A stretch of 64,000 nt of DNA from Ustulina deusta (taxonomy: Eukaryota; Ascomycota; Sordariomycetes; Xylariales; Xylariaceae): positions 186,001 to 250,000 of the forward strand of contig JAJNNX010000025.1 in NCBI GenBank assembly GCA_023159155.1. The letters are read 5' to 3'. The notes under the pieces were generated by a model. It was not told where the DNA came from, did not search any database, and saw only the letters and a list, made by a program, of their open reading frames with translations. The position numbers were made by a program, and so were the translations under genes. Numbering within the stretch: position 1 is the first letter of the stretch; every line of letters begins with the position of its first letter. Of the stretch, positions 12,499 to 24,385 are shown piece after piece.

Positions 12499-13324
12499 GT
12501 GGTGAAAGTTAGTGCGACGAGATCATCCTGGCCGAGGAGAGGCGGCGACAAAATCCAAGAGGGCTGAGGGGAATTGAGATGGTGGGCGCGTTGATGGTTG
12601 TGGTGTGTGCTTGAGGGCAATAGGTGGCAGCGGTGGTGGTGATGGGTGAGCGCGCGTGTTCACTTGATTCCAGTGCTGTAGACTAGTGGGGAGGATCCTA
12701 AACAGATTAAACGCGTGGAGTGGGTAGGGAACAGGGAAGGGAAGCAGCGCCATTACCTACCCACCCACTCACTGTACCTCTTCTGAAAAAGAACCCGCCC
12801 AATCATAGTAGGTAAGTAGGTACTTACTTACTTAGGTACTCTGCACCTGGGCATGTCGTGGAGGAGGCAGGTTATGTATCTACCTGCTACAAAATAGTAC
12901 CTCCTGCACATGTCATAGGTACCTAAGTACTCTTACCTATTATGGGTAGTGCCTACTATAATAAATCACCGAAGTTTTGCCCCTACAACCTATCTAACCT
13001 TTCTGTATCCCCCAGCATGTGTACAGCTTGTGATAAGCCTCTTGTTGCAATGCTGGTATTAGGTAGGTAATATCTCGCCCAAAGGATGCCTTCATGTTGC
13101 TTCCTTGCCTACAAGGCTTAATCCGTAAATAGTCTTATTGGTGTTACTACGGCCATTAACAGAGAAGTCCTCCACCAAAGCGATATCGATCCCGACCTCT
13201 TTTCATGTATTTCATTCCGTTTGACGAGTCATCTTCTCATTATTGTGCAGAACCCGGTTGCCTGATTCTCAAGCATGGCTTGAGGTTTCCAAACAGCATA
13301 CTCTCCCTGTAGACCGTTCTTACA
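12499..13324. promoter_or_regulatory. Divergent intergenic region between SCC3 and ureD
   Basis: The region has dense TAGGTA/TACCTA repeats at 12756-12850 and 12898-12955, including back-to-back GTAGGTAAGTAGGTACTTAC. No other gene is visible. Confidence 0.55.
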
Positions 13325-14317
13325 ATGGAATCCCCTTTTCCAAAGTCCTCGTCATCACCCGGAGAGGGGCGCATTATTGTTGACCTCCTACCAAACCACA
13401 TATCTACGCTTGAGCATATTAGCTATCAGTATCCGCTGAAACTCATCTCGCCATCGCCCAGAGTGGACCGGGCAAGCGTCCTCGTATTCCTCCTCTCTTA
13501 CGGAGGCGGCCTCATCGGCGGAGACCAAGTGAACGTCTCTGTCGAAGTCCGATCCGGCGCGAAGCTCAGCATTGTAACCCAGGGCCATACCAAGATCTTC
13601 CAATCTGTTAGTCCAGATGTGGTTACGAGGCAAAAATTGCAGGTGGATCTCAAGAAGGGCGCGGCGCTCTGCCTCCTTCCAGACCCCGTTCAGCCTTTCG
13701 AGAACAGCGTCTACGAGCAGATCCAAATATTCAACGTTGCTTTTGGCGCCTCCTTGTGCTTGCTAGACTGGGTCACTCACGGCCGCTCAGCTCGAGGCGA
13801 GAACTGGAGCTTGACACGGTGGGTCGGACGCAACGAGATATGGGCCTCTGAGGCTCCGGAGCCCCCCAAATCTCGGCTTCTCGTGCGCGATGCCATCGTT
13901 CTCGACGGTGAAGCACGGTCCATTCAGTTACAAACACTACAAGAGTCCATGTACAAACATGCCGTCATGGGTACTCTCATTTTACGCGGCCCGATGATGA
14001 GGAAGGTTGGCGAGTTCTTCCTCTCCGAATTCGCTGCGTTACCAAGATTGGGCGCCCGCGACTTTCGAAGTGCGGAGACGCGTGAGAAGGAAGCCGCAAC
14101 TCCTCAGTTACCCATAGAGACCTGGCGGGCAACAAGACTCGCGCAGGAAAAAGAGTCCAGCCTACTATGGTCGGCTGCTAGCGTCCGCGGCTGCGTCGTC
14201 GTGAAGTTCGGCGCAGCTACGGTGGAAGCCGGACGCAACTGGATAGGCTCCATGCTACTCCAAGAGGGAAGCATCGAACGGGAATTCGGCGAAGAGGCCT
14301 TGATGTGTGTCCGATGA
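13325..14317 (+). CDS. ureD: Urease accessory protein UreD (UreH family)
   Basis: UreD is a scaffold chaperone that, with UreF and UreG, delivers nickel to the urease active site in the cytosol. This is one uninterrupted exon of 330 residues, a normal length for fungal UreD. Family features are LLSYGGGLIGGDQVNVSVEV near residues 60-80, followed by GAKLSIVTQGHTKIF, LLPDPVQPFENSVYEQ and DWVTHGRSARGE(N)W. The ATG at 13325 is the first in frame and follows a pyrimidine-rich leader. No structural urease gene or UreF/UreG lies in the window, which fits the scattered arrangement of these genes in fungi. Confidence 0.93.
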   Translation: MESPFPKSSSSPGEGRIIVDLLPNHISTLEHISYQYPLKLISPSPRVDRASVLVFLLSYGGGLIGGDQVNVSVEVRSGAKLSIVTQGHTKIFQSVSPDVVTRQKLQVDLKKGAALCLLPDPVQPFENSVYEQIQIFNVAFGASLCLLDWVTHGRSARGENWSLTRWVGRNEIWASEAPEPPKSRLLVRDAIVLDGEARSIQLQTLQESMYKHAVMGTLILRGPMMRKVGEFFLSEFAALPRLGARDFRSAETREKEAATPQLPIETWRATRLAQEKESSLLWSAASVRGCVVVKFGAATVEAGRNWIGSMLLQEGSIEREFGEEALMCVR

Positions 14318-14939
14318 TATAATCCCGAACCCCGCGCATAGCGTAGATAGTCGTCTGGATGCCTACATGGTCCAGCCACTAAGAAAGTGTTGCGGAAGTT
14401 CGATATTCAATTTGTTGTCCAGGAGATTAGTCCAAATTAGCTGCTCCAGCCCAGAAATCAACTTTCTTGACTTGCCAGACAAGCCAATCAGAACTTATAT
14501 AAAAAAACACAGTCAAACAAAACTTGGGGGGTGGGTTGTTGAAACTGCTTTAACCAACCCATCAAGTACCTTAGGTACGACATAGATGACCTACCAGTAT
14601 CGTAGGTAACTATGTACCTGGGTAGGTATTCAGAATATGAACATAATCCCCAATTTAGTATCCACCGTCCGTCCCCACCAACATCAGCTAAAGCACCTCA
14701 GTTGGTATCAGCATCCTTTATATACCTTGTACTTACCTATAGGTGAATTTGTACATTGTACACTTAGTACCTAAAGGTATGTAGATCAGGTACCCCACCA
14801 TTATCTACTTAACCCTTGGCTCCCACGCGTTGCCCCACCATAAACTTTTCTGTTCTGGTCTACATGTGAATTGCACTCAAATATACGGGCAAGTCTCAAT
14901 TTCGTAGCTCCTTCTGCATCTAGCTCGATGATATAAAAA
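14318..14939. promoter_or_regulatory. Intergenic region between ureD and RPC4
   Basis: About 620 bp rich in TACCT/AGGTA words (14566-14625 and 14725-14800, with TTGTACATTGTACAC at about 14750). It probably holds the ureD 3' end and the RPC4 promoter. No coding sequence is seen. Confidence 0.5.
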
Positions 14940-16666
14940 ATGCCGCCCGGATCGCGTGGAGGCGAGAGGGCTGGAAGAGGCACCGGGGGCAGAGGTGGGA
15001 GAGGCCGCGGTGCCTCTCAGAGCACTACACCAAGACCATCTTCTGATGGCCTTGTGCCCTCATCTGAGACGCCTTCACAGATCAACGATAACAATTCGGG
15101 TCCTGGCGACAAAACAGACGCTCCAAGCAGACGGTCCACTCCTGCTAGCTCGCGAACCTCTCAGACACCAGCTACGACGTCACGAGGTACGAGCCGCTTC
15201 AAGCCCAAGAATGTCCGAAGAGATGAGGCCGAGCGGAAGAAACTTGAGGATGACAGAAACCGTGATCTTGCTTCCAAGATTAAGGCAGAGGAGCGCGAGC
15301 TGCGAGCAGAGGAGCGTAGGGCAAGGCGAGGACGGGGAAGAGGAGGCATGTCTCGTGGTTTGATCAGACGCACTGTCACGGCAAGTGGGCCTTTCTCTGC
15401 GATCGCATCAGGTATGTCTTTTGTTCGCGGCAAACATGCAGACGGTGTGCCCCTTTTCTTGTCCTGTGTATTAATTCTCATGCAGAAAATGTCAAGGCAG
15501 ATTCTGGTCACGGTGGGTGGGCATCCGGTTCTGGTCATGGAGGAGGGAATGCGCGAAATGCATTGAGACATGATCCTGAGAACCGCATTCGCTACCACCC
15601 CAGACGAGAAAATGAAGCCAGGGTCAACATCGACCTTCTGAACGGGCTCACGGATGGCAATGCCCCAGACGGGACTCCCCTGTATCAGCCAACTCGTTAT
15701 ACCCAAAAGTCCGTCGGCAACCTACCCATTGGTATGCATCGAACCTTACATCAAGATCCCGAGGTCAAAGTCAAGACGCAGGCCGAACTCGAGGCAGAGG
15801 ATCGCCAATCGTCCGATGATGAAGGAAACTTGTTCGTTGACGCGCCAGTCGGAGATCCCCGAGATATCGGCATGAATAACGACAATGAAGTATGGCATGC
15901 CGCTCCGAAGGACCAGCTTCAAGTTAAGGCCGAGCCAGGTACAGATGAAACCAGTGTAGATGTTGACATGACCGATATTCCGGAGGCCCCTAAAGACCCT
16001 CCTTCTCCAGAATTAAGGAAGAAGCTCATTATTGATGAGAACGGCTTAGCTGCCGACGCCGTTGCCGAGAAGGCGAAACGCAAGGAGAAGAAGATAGCTG
16101 AGGACCCAGAATTCATGTCCATAGCTATGGATATGGAGGCATTATTACGTAATCTCAGCTTCACGGCTCCAGAGGACGAGGAAGACCAAGGAAAGGACGA
16201 TCAACTATTTATCTTCCAGTTGCCACCTATCCTTCCACCTTTGATGAAGCCCTCAGCAAACCTAGGCGGACAGCCTGAAACAATCGATCTCGCGTCGAGT
16301 GATAATGGACCGAAAATTAAGTTCGAGGACGGCGCTGAGGCAACTCGTAGCAAGTCCGTAGGTCTTCCAGCTGAAGGAGGATTTATAGGGAGGCTCAACG
16401 TGCGCAAGTCTGGCAAAGTTGAACTTGACTGGGGAGGCACCACTCTCAACCTAGGGATGGAAACAGAAACCGACTTCTTGACGACTGCAACGATTATTGA
16501 GCAAAAGGAGAACGTGGAGACCGTAGAGGAAAGCGCAGGGTTTGCCTATGGCATGGGTCAAGTCCTCGGCAAATTTGTGCTAGCACCTCCATGCAAGGAC
16601 GAGGATGAATGGGATCCAAACATCGACGACATCATGCGCATCAGTAGCAAGGAAGACGCAATGTAG
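14940..16666 (+). CDS. RPC53: DNA-directed RNA polymerase III subunit RPC4 (Rpc53)
   Basis: RPC4/Rpc53 forms a dimer with RPC5/Rpc37 on RNA polymerase III and acts in termination and reinitiation at tRNA and 5S genes. I read two exons, 14940-15411 and 15486-16666 (intron 74 bp, GTATGT...GCAG), giving 550 residues. The N-terminus is Gly/Arg-rich (GGRGGRGRG). A Lys/Arg/Glu coiled stretch and a second RGRGG block follow. The C-terminal third holds the family signature: FIGRLNVRKSGKVELDWGG, TTLNLGMETETDFL and AYGMGQVLGKFVLAPP. The final acidic residues (DEDEWDPNIDDIM) extend a little beyond the usual end near GKFVV-P. The stop is TAG at 16664, and it is followed in the same frame by 111 sense codons (described separately). 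Confidence 0.9.
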
Positions 16667-17786
16667 TTCAGGACATTACCGGTCTCGCAGAAGTCTCCTC
16701 GTCCTCACTCCCCTGCTAGCGACTCTAAAGCAACTCAGCCAAATCATATAACTGACCTCTCCAACACCTCCCCATCCGAGGAAATACCTACCTTCCCATC
16801 TAAAGATGTATCTCCGTCCGCTCCCCAAGACATCTCTACCTATCTGTCTACAAACACCTCTATTGATACCTTCAAAAAGTACTCACCTGTCCACATGGGC
16901 ATATATCGACATATTCACTCGGAGACGTCTCTCCATACTCGTCTGAAGATATGTCTACCTACCAAGGTGGACGTAAACGTCCCTGTCCATCTACAGAGAT
17001 AGACAACCGAGAGGGTTGCCACTTCGTCTTTGGGAAATGGCCGAGGTATGGGCAAATCATCTATATAGAGGGTTTTCTGGCGACTATAGTGACCCAAACG
17101 CTAAATCTTATAGATCGGGTGGAGAAAAAGCATCAGCAATAACGGCTACCACGTTGGGCCGAAAGAGCTTTGATAGGTTATACATCTATTTGTATGGAGT
17201 GATACTACAAGGCAGCATCAATGAAATTATACCCCTCCGTGTAAGATCAAACGGGAAGCCAGGTTGTTCACTAATACACCTTGCTTGTTTACATTTATAT
17301 ACATAGGGTTTCGATAGAAGATTTACCCCGGGTTATAGCCAGTAAGCATTAGAATGCGAAAAGTTACGACAACACTGTGTCAGAATGACCCAAGGACACT
17401 TTGCCATCAGTCTGTTCATAAAATTGCCCGTCACCCATCAAACGCCCTATATGCCCGTTTTTATAATACCATGAGAAATACATTCACGAATTACAAAGGG
17501 TGACGATTCTCATCGACTGCGTAGCCCAACCATCCTACCAATTCATTAGCCCCCTCGACGCACTAGATTCCTCTACCCAACCTTTTATCCTCGGTCTTGA
17601 CATAGATATAACAGTGCTGCGAAACCGGTGTGCGGGTCCCGTTAGAATGCGAGACATGAGAAGGAACAAAGTCGCTTGTGAGACGAAATACCATCCTCGC
17701 GGCGAGGGGAAATCTTCTTTGCAGAGCGTATCTATAATTCGATATGTTTTTTCTTCTTTCCTCCGTCACTGATTCAACCCGTCATG
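16667..17786. other. Intergenic region downstream of RPC4
   Basis: The first 333 bp (16667-16999) stay open in the RPC4 frame and read as a Ser/Pro/Thr-rich stretch. The rest has no gene-like signal. The next gene is convergent. Confidence 0.5.
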
Positions 17787-19258
17787 TCACGATCGACGCG
17801 CCGACCGTGATGGCATCGTGGTGCCCGCATTTCCAGGCCTGGTAAGCTCTATGGAAGAGCCGTCGGACTCCTGATCGAGCCATGTGCCGGCTGTGTGGGC
17901 GTCGGACAACGATTGAGGGGATTGGATACCACTAATGATGAACGTCTCGTCCCCGTCCCCCGTCCCTCGCGTGCTATATTGATCATGGAAAGTTAATGAC
18001 TGTTTTCGCACGCCGTATTCGTCCGACAATTGGTCGAAACCCCTGGGCATATGCGATATCCTATGTGTGGCGAACTTCGATGTCGACGTTCTTATACTTG
18101 GCGATAGGGTGTGTGTAGGTGCGAGCTCAATGTCGACTAACGTCACGTCTTGGGGTCCAAACCCCGGCATCTTGCTTGCTCGTTTTATGCGGGAGCTCTG
18201 GTCCTGGCTTGGCACACCGGTCCCGCGGCTACGTTCGCTATGTGTGAAACCTCTGATCCTCCATCGGCGGAGAAGCGGGCGGATTGTTGCGAGGCTGGCG
18301 GCCGAGATGGCGATCCCTGGCTCGACAAGTGTCCAGATCATTGCATCCGTGCCGGCATCTTTTGAAGACGTTGTCGTTAGCAATCAAATGGTAACTTGCA
18401 TGTCAAAATAACGAAATGGATATCTCTATTGGGAATGCAAGTAACACAACTTACGAAGGATATCCGACACGTCTGTTATGTCCGCCAAAAACTTTAATCG
18501 TATGAGAGTGGCGACACTGGCGAAGACCCCCAAGCTCAGGACAGCGATGACAGAAGATTTTGCTTGGGACGACATCTTCACCCGCCATATCATGGGAATG
18601 GGAAGAAGTGCGTATAGCCAGTCTGACAAGATGGTCAACGCACTCAGTGAATAGGCAGCACTAACGATCTCATCCGCCGAGACGCAATGGGATTTAGGAT
18701 CGCGTTCAAGAATCGTGTAGTCCCATTGCGCTTGAACGGGACTGCATTGAAAGATATTCCAGAAGAATATGACGAAACTCCAAATTCCGACGACGACAAT
18801 GCTGATCCCCAGTATCCATTTATATCTATCTTGAGCGGCCAGACGAAAGAGGAAGAGGCCAACGCTCAACTTTATTAACCACATGTCGAAGACATAAGAT
18901 GCCGTGGCCAGAGCCTGATATTTCAAAGCTTCGATCTCATCGTGCTGAGAAAGCGATCTATTGTGTCTGCCTAAGCCATAGGAGACTCCTGCGAAGATGA
19001 AGGAGCACGATATTGTGAAGTTGGCCTATCCAGGCTTAATGTCAGTGCGCGTAGGTTAAACTCGAGATACCCATATGAAGCGCTTACTAGACCAGCTAGC
19101 ATCACCCAGTCATCCACTTGAAACGACATGGTCATCCCAGCGCGCACATAGGTTCGCAAGGCCACAGAGAGCCACGAAATAACGAGTGTCGCGACGGCAG
19201 TAACCAGTAGACTAGTTCCATTGCTATCGGTAGGCGCATTTGGGTCCTGAGGTGCCAT
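17787..19258 (-). CDS. Rhodopsin-domain (Pth11-type) seven-helix integral membrane protein
   Basis: This is a fungal integral membrane protein of the Rhodopsin_dom family, which includes Pth11-like receptors; ligand and partner are unknown. I read three exons: 19258-19088, 19025-18455 and 18358-17787 (introns 62 and 96 bp), giving 437 residues. The helices begin with SLLVTAVATLVISWLSVALR. The family motif VDDWVMLAGL follows, then YVFDMWLIKLSVGLFLFRLA, YKWILGISIVVVGIWSFVIF, a loop with FQCSPVQAQWD, TILSDWLYALLPIPMIW, SVIAVLSLGVFASVATLIRL and DAMIWTLVEPGIAISAASLA. A long Ser/Thr-rich cytoplasmic tail of about 170 residues follows. There is no CFEM domain at the N-terminus. The gene is divergent from BNA7 across 3.2 kb. 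Confidence 0.88.
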
Positions 19259-22200
19259 CGAGTATCGTTGCTAATGGAGCGTCCATAAGAGATAGAGTGC
19301 GGCCAAGAGAACAAAAAAGAGGCAGAAGAGAATCAAGACATGGAAATTCGAAACAGCGCGCCATGTATTAATCTCTATATAATTCCAAGAGTACGAAAGC
19401 AGGGAGGTGATGTGGGCGAGCCCGAGCCTAGAACCCGTACAGAAAACGCCATGATGCTGACATGCTCGTGCAGTCTCCATCATTGGAATTCAACTCCTTA
19501 CTCCACAGAGCAGAGACTTTTGGTCCCGAACGAAATAGGTACCGTACCCTGGTTCTCGGTTGTCAGTACAGTTCCAGAATGTAAACTTCAGAAACCTAGT
19601 ATGCGGCACAACCTATTCTCATCGAGCTTCGCCAATGATACACTACTTGCCATGTATACCCTTGTCTTTCCAGAGCAAGAAAAACGTATCCCTGGTGTAG
19701 TGTAGATTCACTCACTGTACCCCCACGAGCAGTAATGCTGTTGGTGCTACATGCTAAATTTATGCCAACGTAATGAGAATATAATGGAAACTCTGCGACG
19801 TTTGTTGGGAAGCAAATGAATAGGTAGTTGGTTTCTTCTTCTTCTTCTTCTTCTTCTTCTCTCTCTTTCTCTCTTTCCTTTTTTTTTTCTCTCGCTGTAC
19901 CCATATAGTAAGGTGGCCACCCCAACAATGCTGTTTGGAGAAGCTTATGGTATGGCTACGAGAACATTGCTACCGCCTCCGCTCCCGCTGTTGCAGCGAG
20001 CTCGGAAAACAGGGGTATTGTGCGTGTACACTAGAAAGTAGGCAAGGTATCTTTAATTAGAGATACCTGTTGTGTCGACAGCTTTGCCCTCTCGGCACGA
20101 CTGTTTGGGTTTGGTGAGTCTGCGTAGCTAGTCATCATACTCGCAGAATGCACTCGGCACGCTTATACCACCAAATTGCAGGATAACGGTAGCGAAGTTC
20201 CAGGAACGTGGACCTTATTTGGGGTAAAAGAGAAGTAGTCTGTCTATATCATCCGATATACTAGTAAGTATACTACACTGCACCAAGGGTGTACACTACA
20301 CAGATGGAAAGACTGACATAATTTATGTCGTCCTGCCCGGCTATTTGTAGATACACTACACTAGATCTCGATTCTGATGAATTGATATCAACAGGCCCGT
20401 CTCATAATAAAGAATCTACCGATATCTTCGACGACCTACTAGCTATGTATAGAGACAAGACCTTACTAGCATCATCCTCCAGATGAGATCAAAGTATCAT
20501 GTCACAAGTGCGTACAGGGGGTGATATGATATGCTAGGTAGTGTAGTGTACACTAGACAAAATAACCTGCCTTTTTACCCTCGGTACATGAGATGAGAAT
20601 TCCAGGCGGTTCGGCTGAAGATCCGCGATCGATCAAAAGGCAGAACCAGCGGGACGGACGAGACAACGTCCAGGGACCCCGGTTTCATTTCGGACCATCC
20701 AAAAGGCCTCGACTGCAACGCCAATGCAACACTAGACCGCTAGCAGATAATACGTGTGTATTTAAGCCAGGGATACTCCTGCATCAAAAGACTATATAAG
20801 CAACTAATAAGCAGCCTGTGCGGCAGAATTCCTCAGGGGTAACCGACCTGCCCACCGACACTTGCGACGCGCTTCATCATCATTCGGCTCCTCGTCTAGG
20901 TAATTCCTTGCTTCGATATGAGAGTCCACATATAGGCAGGTGCCATAGGTATTGCGAGTAGGTAGGTAATTTGACCCGATTGCCCAGCGCTGTCATTCGC
21001 ATTCTAAATGTAGCAGATATACATATGGAGGGACACTTATTTGTCCTGCTTTTACTGTTCTGGATAGATACCTACTGTAGTGCATAGCACCGGTAGCTTG
21101 AGATAGAAGATTCTGCGCAAAATGTTAGCAACCAAAGAACGCCTCAATTAAGCGACTATATAAACGCATTTGGGGTGAATACGCTCTTCTCCTAACTAGT
21201 CAAGAATACAACGAAAGTTCTTGGAGATACTGACCTAGTCGCCTAGAGCGCCAATATCTCCTCCGTCAACGAAGCGTTTACTTCAATAGTATGACGCGTA
21301 GACAGTTTCAAATGTAGGCAAAGCCATCTTTTAGATAACCTGGGATCTATGCACCCTGGTCGCCGCCATGCTATATCGTAGTAGTAGAGTGCCGCCGGCT
21401 ATGTTAAAGAAACCCCGTTATTTCAAGGTGAGACACTTGCTGCAGGGCTTAGCCTCCCCCATCACATCACGCATGGGGAATTGTAGACGACAAGCCGTTC
21501 GAAGCAGGACGGTTTCAATCCTGATGATATATGTAGGCCAACCAACTATACTACACTGCCTACTTTCCAAGTCTGTTCTGCACTGTCCGAGTGATATCAA
21601 TTCTAGACTAAACGAAAAAGCTCCAGCTGAGTCTCAGCTTCACCATTAAGTACGGGAAGTTTATCCGAGCCAGGCACGCATAATCGAGACAATGCATGCC
21701 ATATCAACGTATACTACGCTACATATGCAGGCACAGCAGACAATTTGGAATGCCCATGCGAGTACGCGAGTACACTATTCACGCCATGTTATGCGTGTGC
21801 TCTTCATTTCGTCACATGTGTGATCTCCAACTCATCCCAGTTGCCTGGAACAAAAGAGTTCCGGCACAATACAAATACGCAAGCAGATAGTATACGCGAC
21901 ATAGTCAGGTTGGAATGATGTTGTACGGATTGTCTCGCGACTGCAAATCGACCCCTTCTCTGGGAACAAGCATGTCCAAACCTGGGCGTCGAGGGTTGAA
22001 GACGCCATAGATTGGTACCCATTGAAACAGCCACCATGAGAATCCAACTAACGCAGCAAAACCGTGCACCGGCTCTGCGATCCGGGCGGGAGCTGCCGCA
22101 GATTCCCGTCCGAACTTTGGGTGCATACCGATCAACCGCAGGACCCAACATGGATTCTCACCCATCATGTAATCTCGGGATATTGTGAACTTATATGACG

Positions 22201-22439
22201 TTTCTTTGTATTACGGCGGCTTGCCACCATAGAAAGACGAAGGTGAATAGATCCAAATGTAGTCTGCTCAACGTGACGCATGAGTCAATTAGGGCAACCC
22301 GATCAAAAGGGGTCCGCTTAAGCCCCTCATTTCCCCGGAGTCCCGATCGCAATCTACAGACTAGACTGAGAATACTCCATCTCATCGAAACATACAGTAG
22401 CGTAATGAGCTCCCGTCGACATCTCTGAAGCGTCAAGGC
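19259..22439. other. Gene-poor 3.2-kb stretch
   Basis: No open frame here resembles a protein. It contains a CTT/TTC microsatellite (about 19838-19862) with a following CT/T-rich run, and several GTGTAGTGTA-type words (19694, 20271, 20289, 20352, 20537, 21547). It may be promoter sequence or decayed repeats. Confidence 0.5.
19838..19862 (+). repeat. (CTT)n microsatellite
   Basis: About eight tandem TTC/CTT triplets are followed by CT- and T-rich sequence to about 19890. Confidence 0.8.
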
Positions 22440-23523
22440 ATGGCGGCGTCCCTCAAGTACACGCTGCATCACTACGGCTCCCAGAATCATCTGCAGAGGC
22501 TCGGGGTGTGGGAGGTAGAGCCCTCGAACAAGGGCAAATACTGGGTTGTGTAAGACAAGACAGCACCATCTCATGCCATGGCTCGGTCAAGCGTCGCGAG
22601 ACACAGGACGTCGGATTTGTTTTTTCTGCGGACTGGATAGATAGACAGAGAACGCGGGATCTCCTGCTGACCGACGTCACAGCTACATCCACGGCGGCGC
22701 ATGGCGCGACCCGCGCGTCGCGCACGACACCTTCGCGCCGAGCATCGACTGCATCCTCAGGGCATCGCCGACAGCCACAGATGGCGGCGACTGCTCCGAC
22801 GCGACGATAGCCGGTTTTGCGTCAATCGACTACCGGCTCAGCCCCCATCCGCAGTTCCCGCAGGACCCGGCGACGACGCCCGCCGCCCAGTACCGCGGGG
22901 CGCGACACCCAGATCACATAGACGACGTGCGGTCGGCGCTGGTCTTCCTGCAGCGGACCTACGGCTTCGCGGGCGATTATCTGTTGCTCGGACACTCGGC
23001 GGGCGGGGCCCTGGCGTTCCAGTTGCTGGCTACCTCGCCTTCTCCCTCTGTAGCTCCGACGGCCATGGCCGCGGGGAGCAGCGCACAGACTGAGCATCCG
23101 GTCCTACCCGCCGCCATAGTCGGCCTCGAGGGACTCTACGACTTCACGGGCGTCGACGGGCGGTACGGCGGGGCGTACGCGCCGTTCTTCCGGGGCGCGT
23201 TCGGCGACGATCCCGAGAGCTGGGACGCCGCGGCGCCTATCAAGTTCGCGGGGAACTACGCGGAGAAGTGGCCCGGCGTGAAACTCGTCTTGCTTGGCTG
23301 GTCGCCGGACGATACCCTTGTCGATGGGCCCGAGGCGGAGAATATGGCGCAGAGGTTAAGAGATCTTGATGGGTTTGTGGAGGAAGGGCAGGGAAAGGGT
23401 GGGGAGAAGAGATTGCTGCTGCTGAAGGATCTGCGAGGGGATCATGACGATATTTGGAGGAGCGGCGAACACGTTGCACGGATTGTGTGGATTGCGCTCC
23501 GGCACCTGGGAGTCGGGTTGTAA
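22440..23523 (+). CDS. BNA7: Kynurenine formamidase (arylformamidase), alpha/beta hydrolase
   Basis: This enzyme hydrolyses N-formylkynurenine to kynurenine in the tryptophan-to-NAD pathway. I read two exons, 22440-22549 and 22683-23523 (intron 133 bp), giving 316 residues. The splice joins KYWVV to YIHGGAWRDPR, which restores the HGGxW oxyanion motif (residues 40-44). The nucleophile elbow is GHSAGG with Ser at about residue 142. Asp of WSPDDTLVD (about 247) and His of GDHDDIW (about 291) are the likely remaining triad members. The early SxxRLGVWE-like block (QNHLQRLGVWEVEPS) also fits fungal Bna7. The second exon is much more GC-rich than its surroundings. A tag stop lies upstream in frame before the chosen ATG. 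Confidence 0.88.
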
Positions 23524-24385
23524 CGTGTCTATCTGCATAGGTAGACTAATGCGTACGAATACGCTTTGATCAAGAAATAAGGGAGAAGTCGTTCTTCTAA
23601 AAATAAGTGTGGGTAGGCGTGAAGTGGTCCATCTGTGACATGGGAATATCCTATAGATATAGATATGTACGTGACGGCCTAGGTTCTGTTACGATTTAGA
23701 GAGATAAGAAAATTTTGAAGGACTTCCATAACTTGTAACGCCCATCCACAGTATTCATTCACATAGCACTCATGCGAGTTTGCTCTGAACTTGAATCCGG
23801 CACATGAAACTGCAACCATAAACCTCGTGTTCACATCCTCTCTGTCACAAAGTCAGAGTTTTCCGGGAGGTTCTGAGACAGAGTTGGTCTTCGTTATCGT
23901 TGCTATTGAAGTCAGTCAGGGGAGATATGCACTTTCGACCAGAGAAGGTAGGTAGATAGATAGATGGTCGAGAAGCATTGCATTCGTGATTCCTCTGCCT
24001 TCGATCCATGATGTTAAGTCACCTGATGTCATGCCTCAGCGTCAAATGATGTATGTCAATGTAGACTATAGGATGCCGAAGACTCGTAGAGAGCTGCCAA
24101 CTTGGCAGAGCGGTCAAAGCGTTTATGAGACGCGAGGATGGGCAAATTAGTTAGACGAAGAGGTTTCTCGCCTCCGTTGCGTGCCCAAGCTCTCTCGGTA
24201 TTCACACCGAACATCATTCATCTATGGTGATTCACAGCAGGATTGATTTTCCTTTACAGTTATTTCTGTAACAATAGGTACATATATTCTATCTCTGTGC
24301 TCGAGAGAAAGGTTCTCCACGAACTTGGTAACGAATAGTTCGGAAACAAATCGGAGCCGTCACATCTTTCTCAAGAGCGAAGCAA
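23524..24385. other. Intergenic region between convergent BNA7 and MFS genes
   Basis: Two 3' regions face each other. Apart from short AT-rich runs and a TAGGTAGATAGATAGATGG run near 23948, nothing is recognisable. Confidence 0.5.

Noticed and set aside
15563..16666. Separate gene starting at the second RPC4 exon
   Set aside because: The upstream exon 14940-15411 joins it in phase through a normal GTATGT...CAG intron, giving the complete RPC4 architecture.
24100..24125. tRNA-like text CTTGGCAGAGCGGTC
   Set aside because: It resembles a D-arm A-box, but no B-box or acceptor-stem partner follows within tRNA distance.
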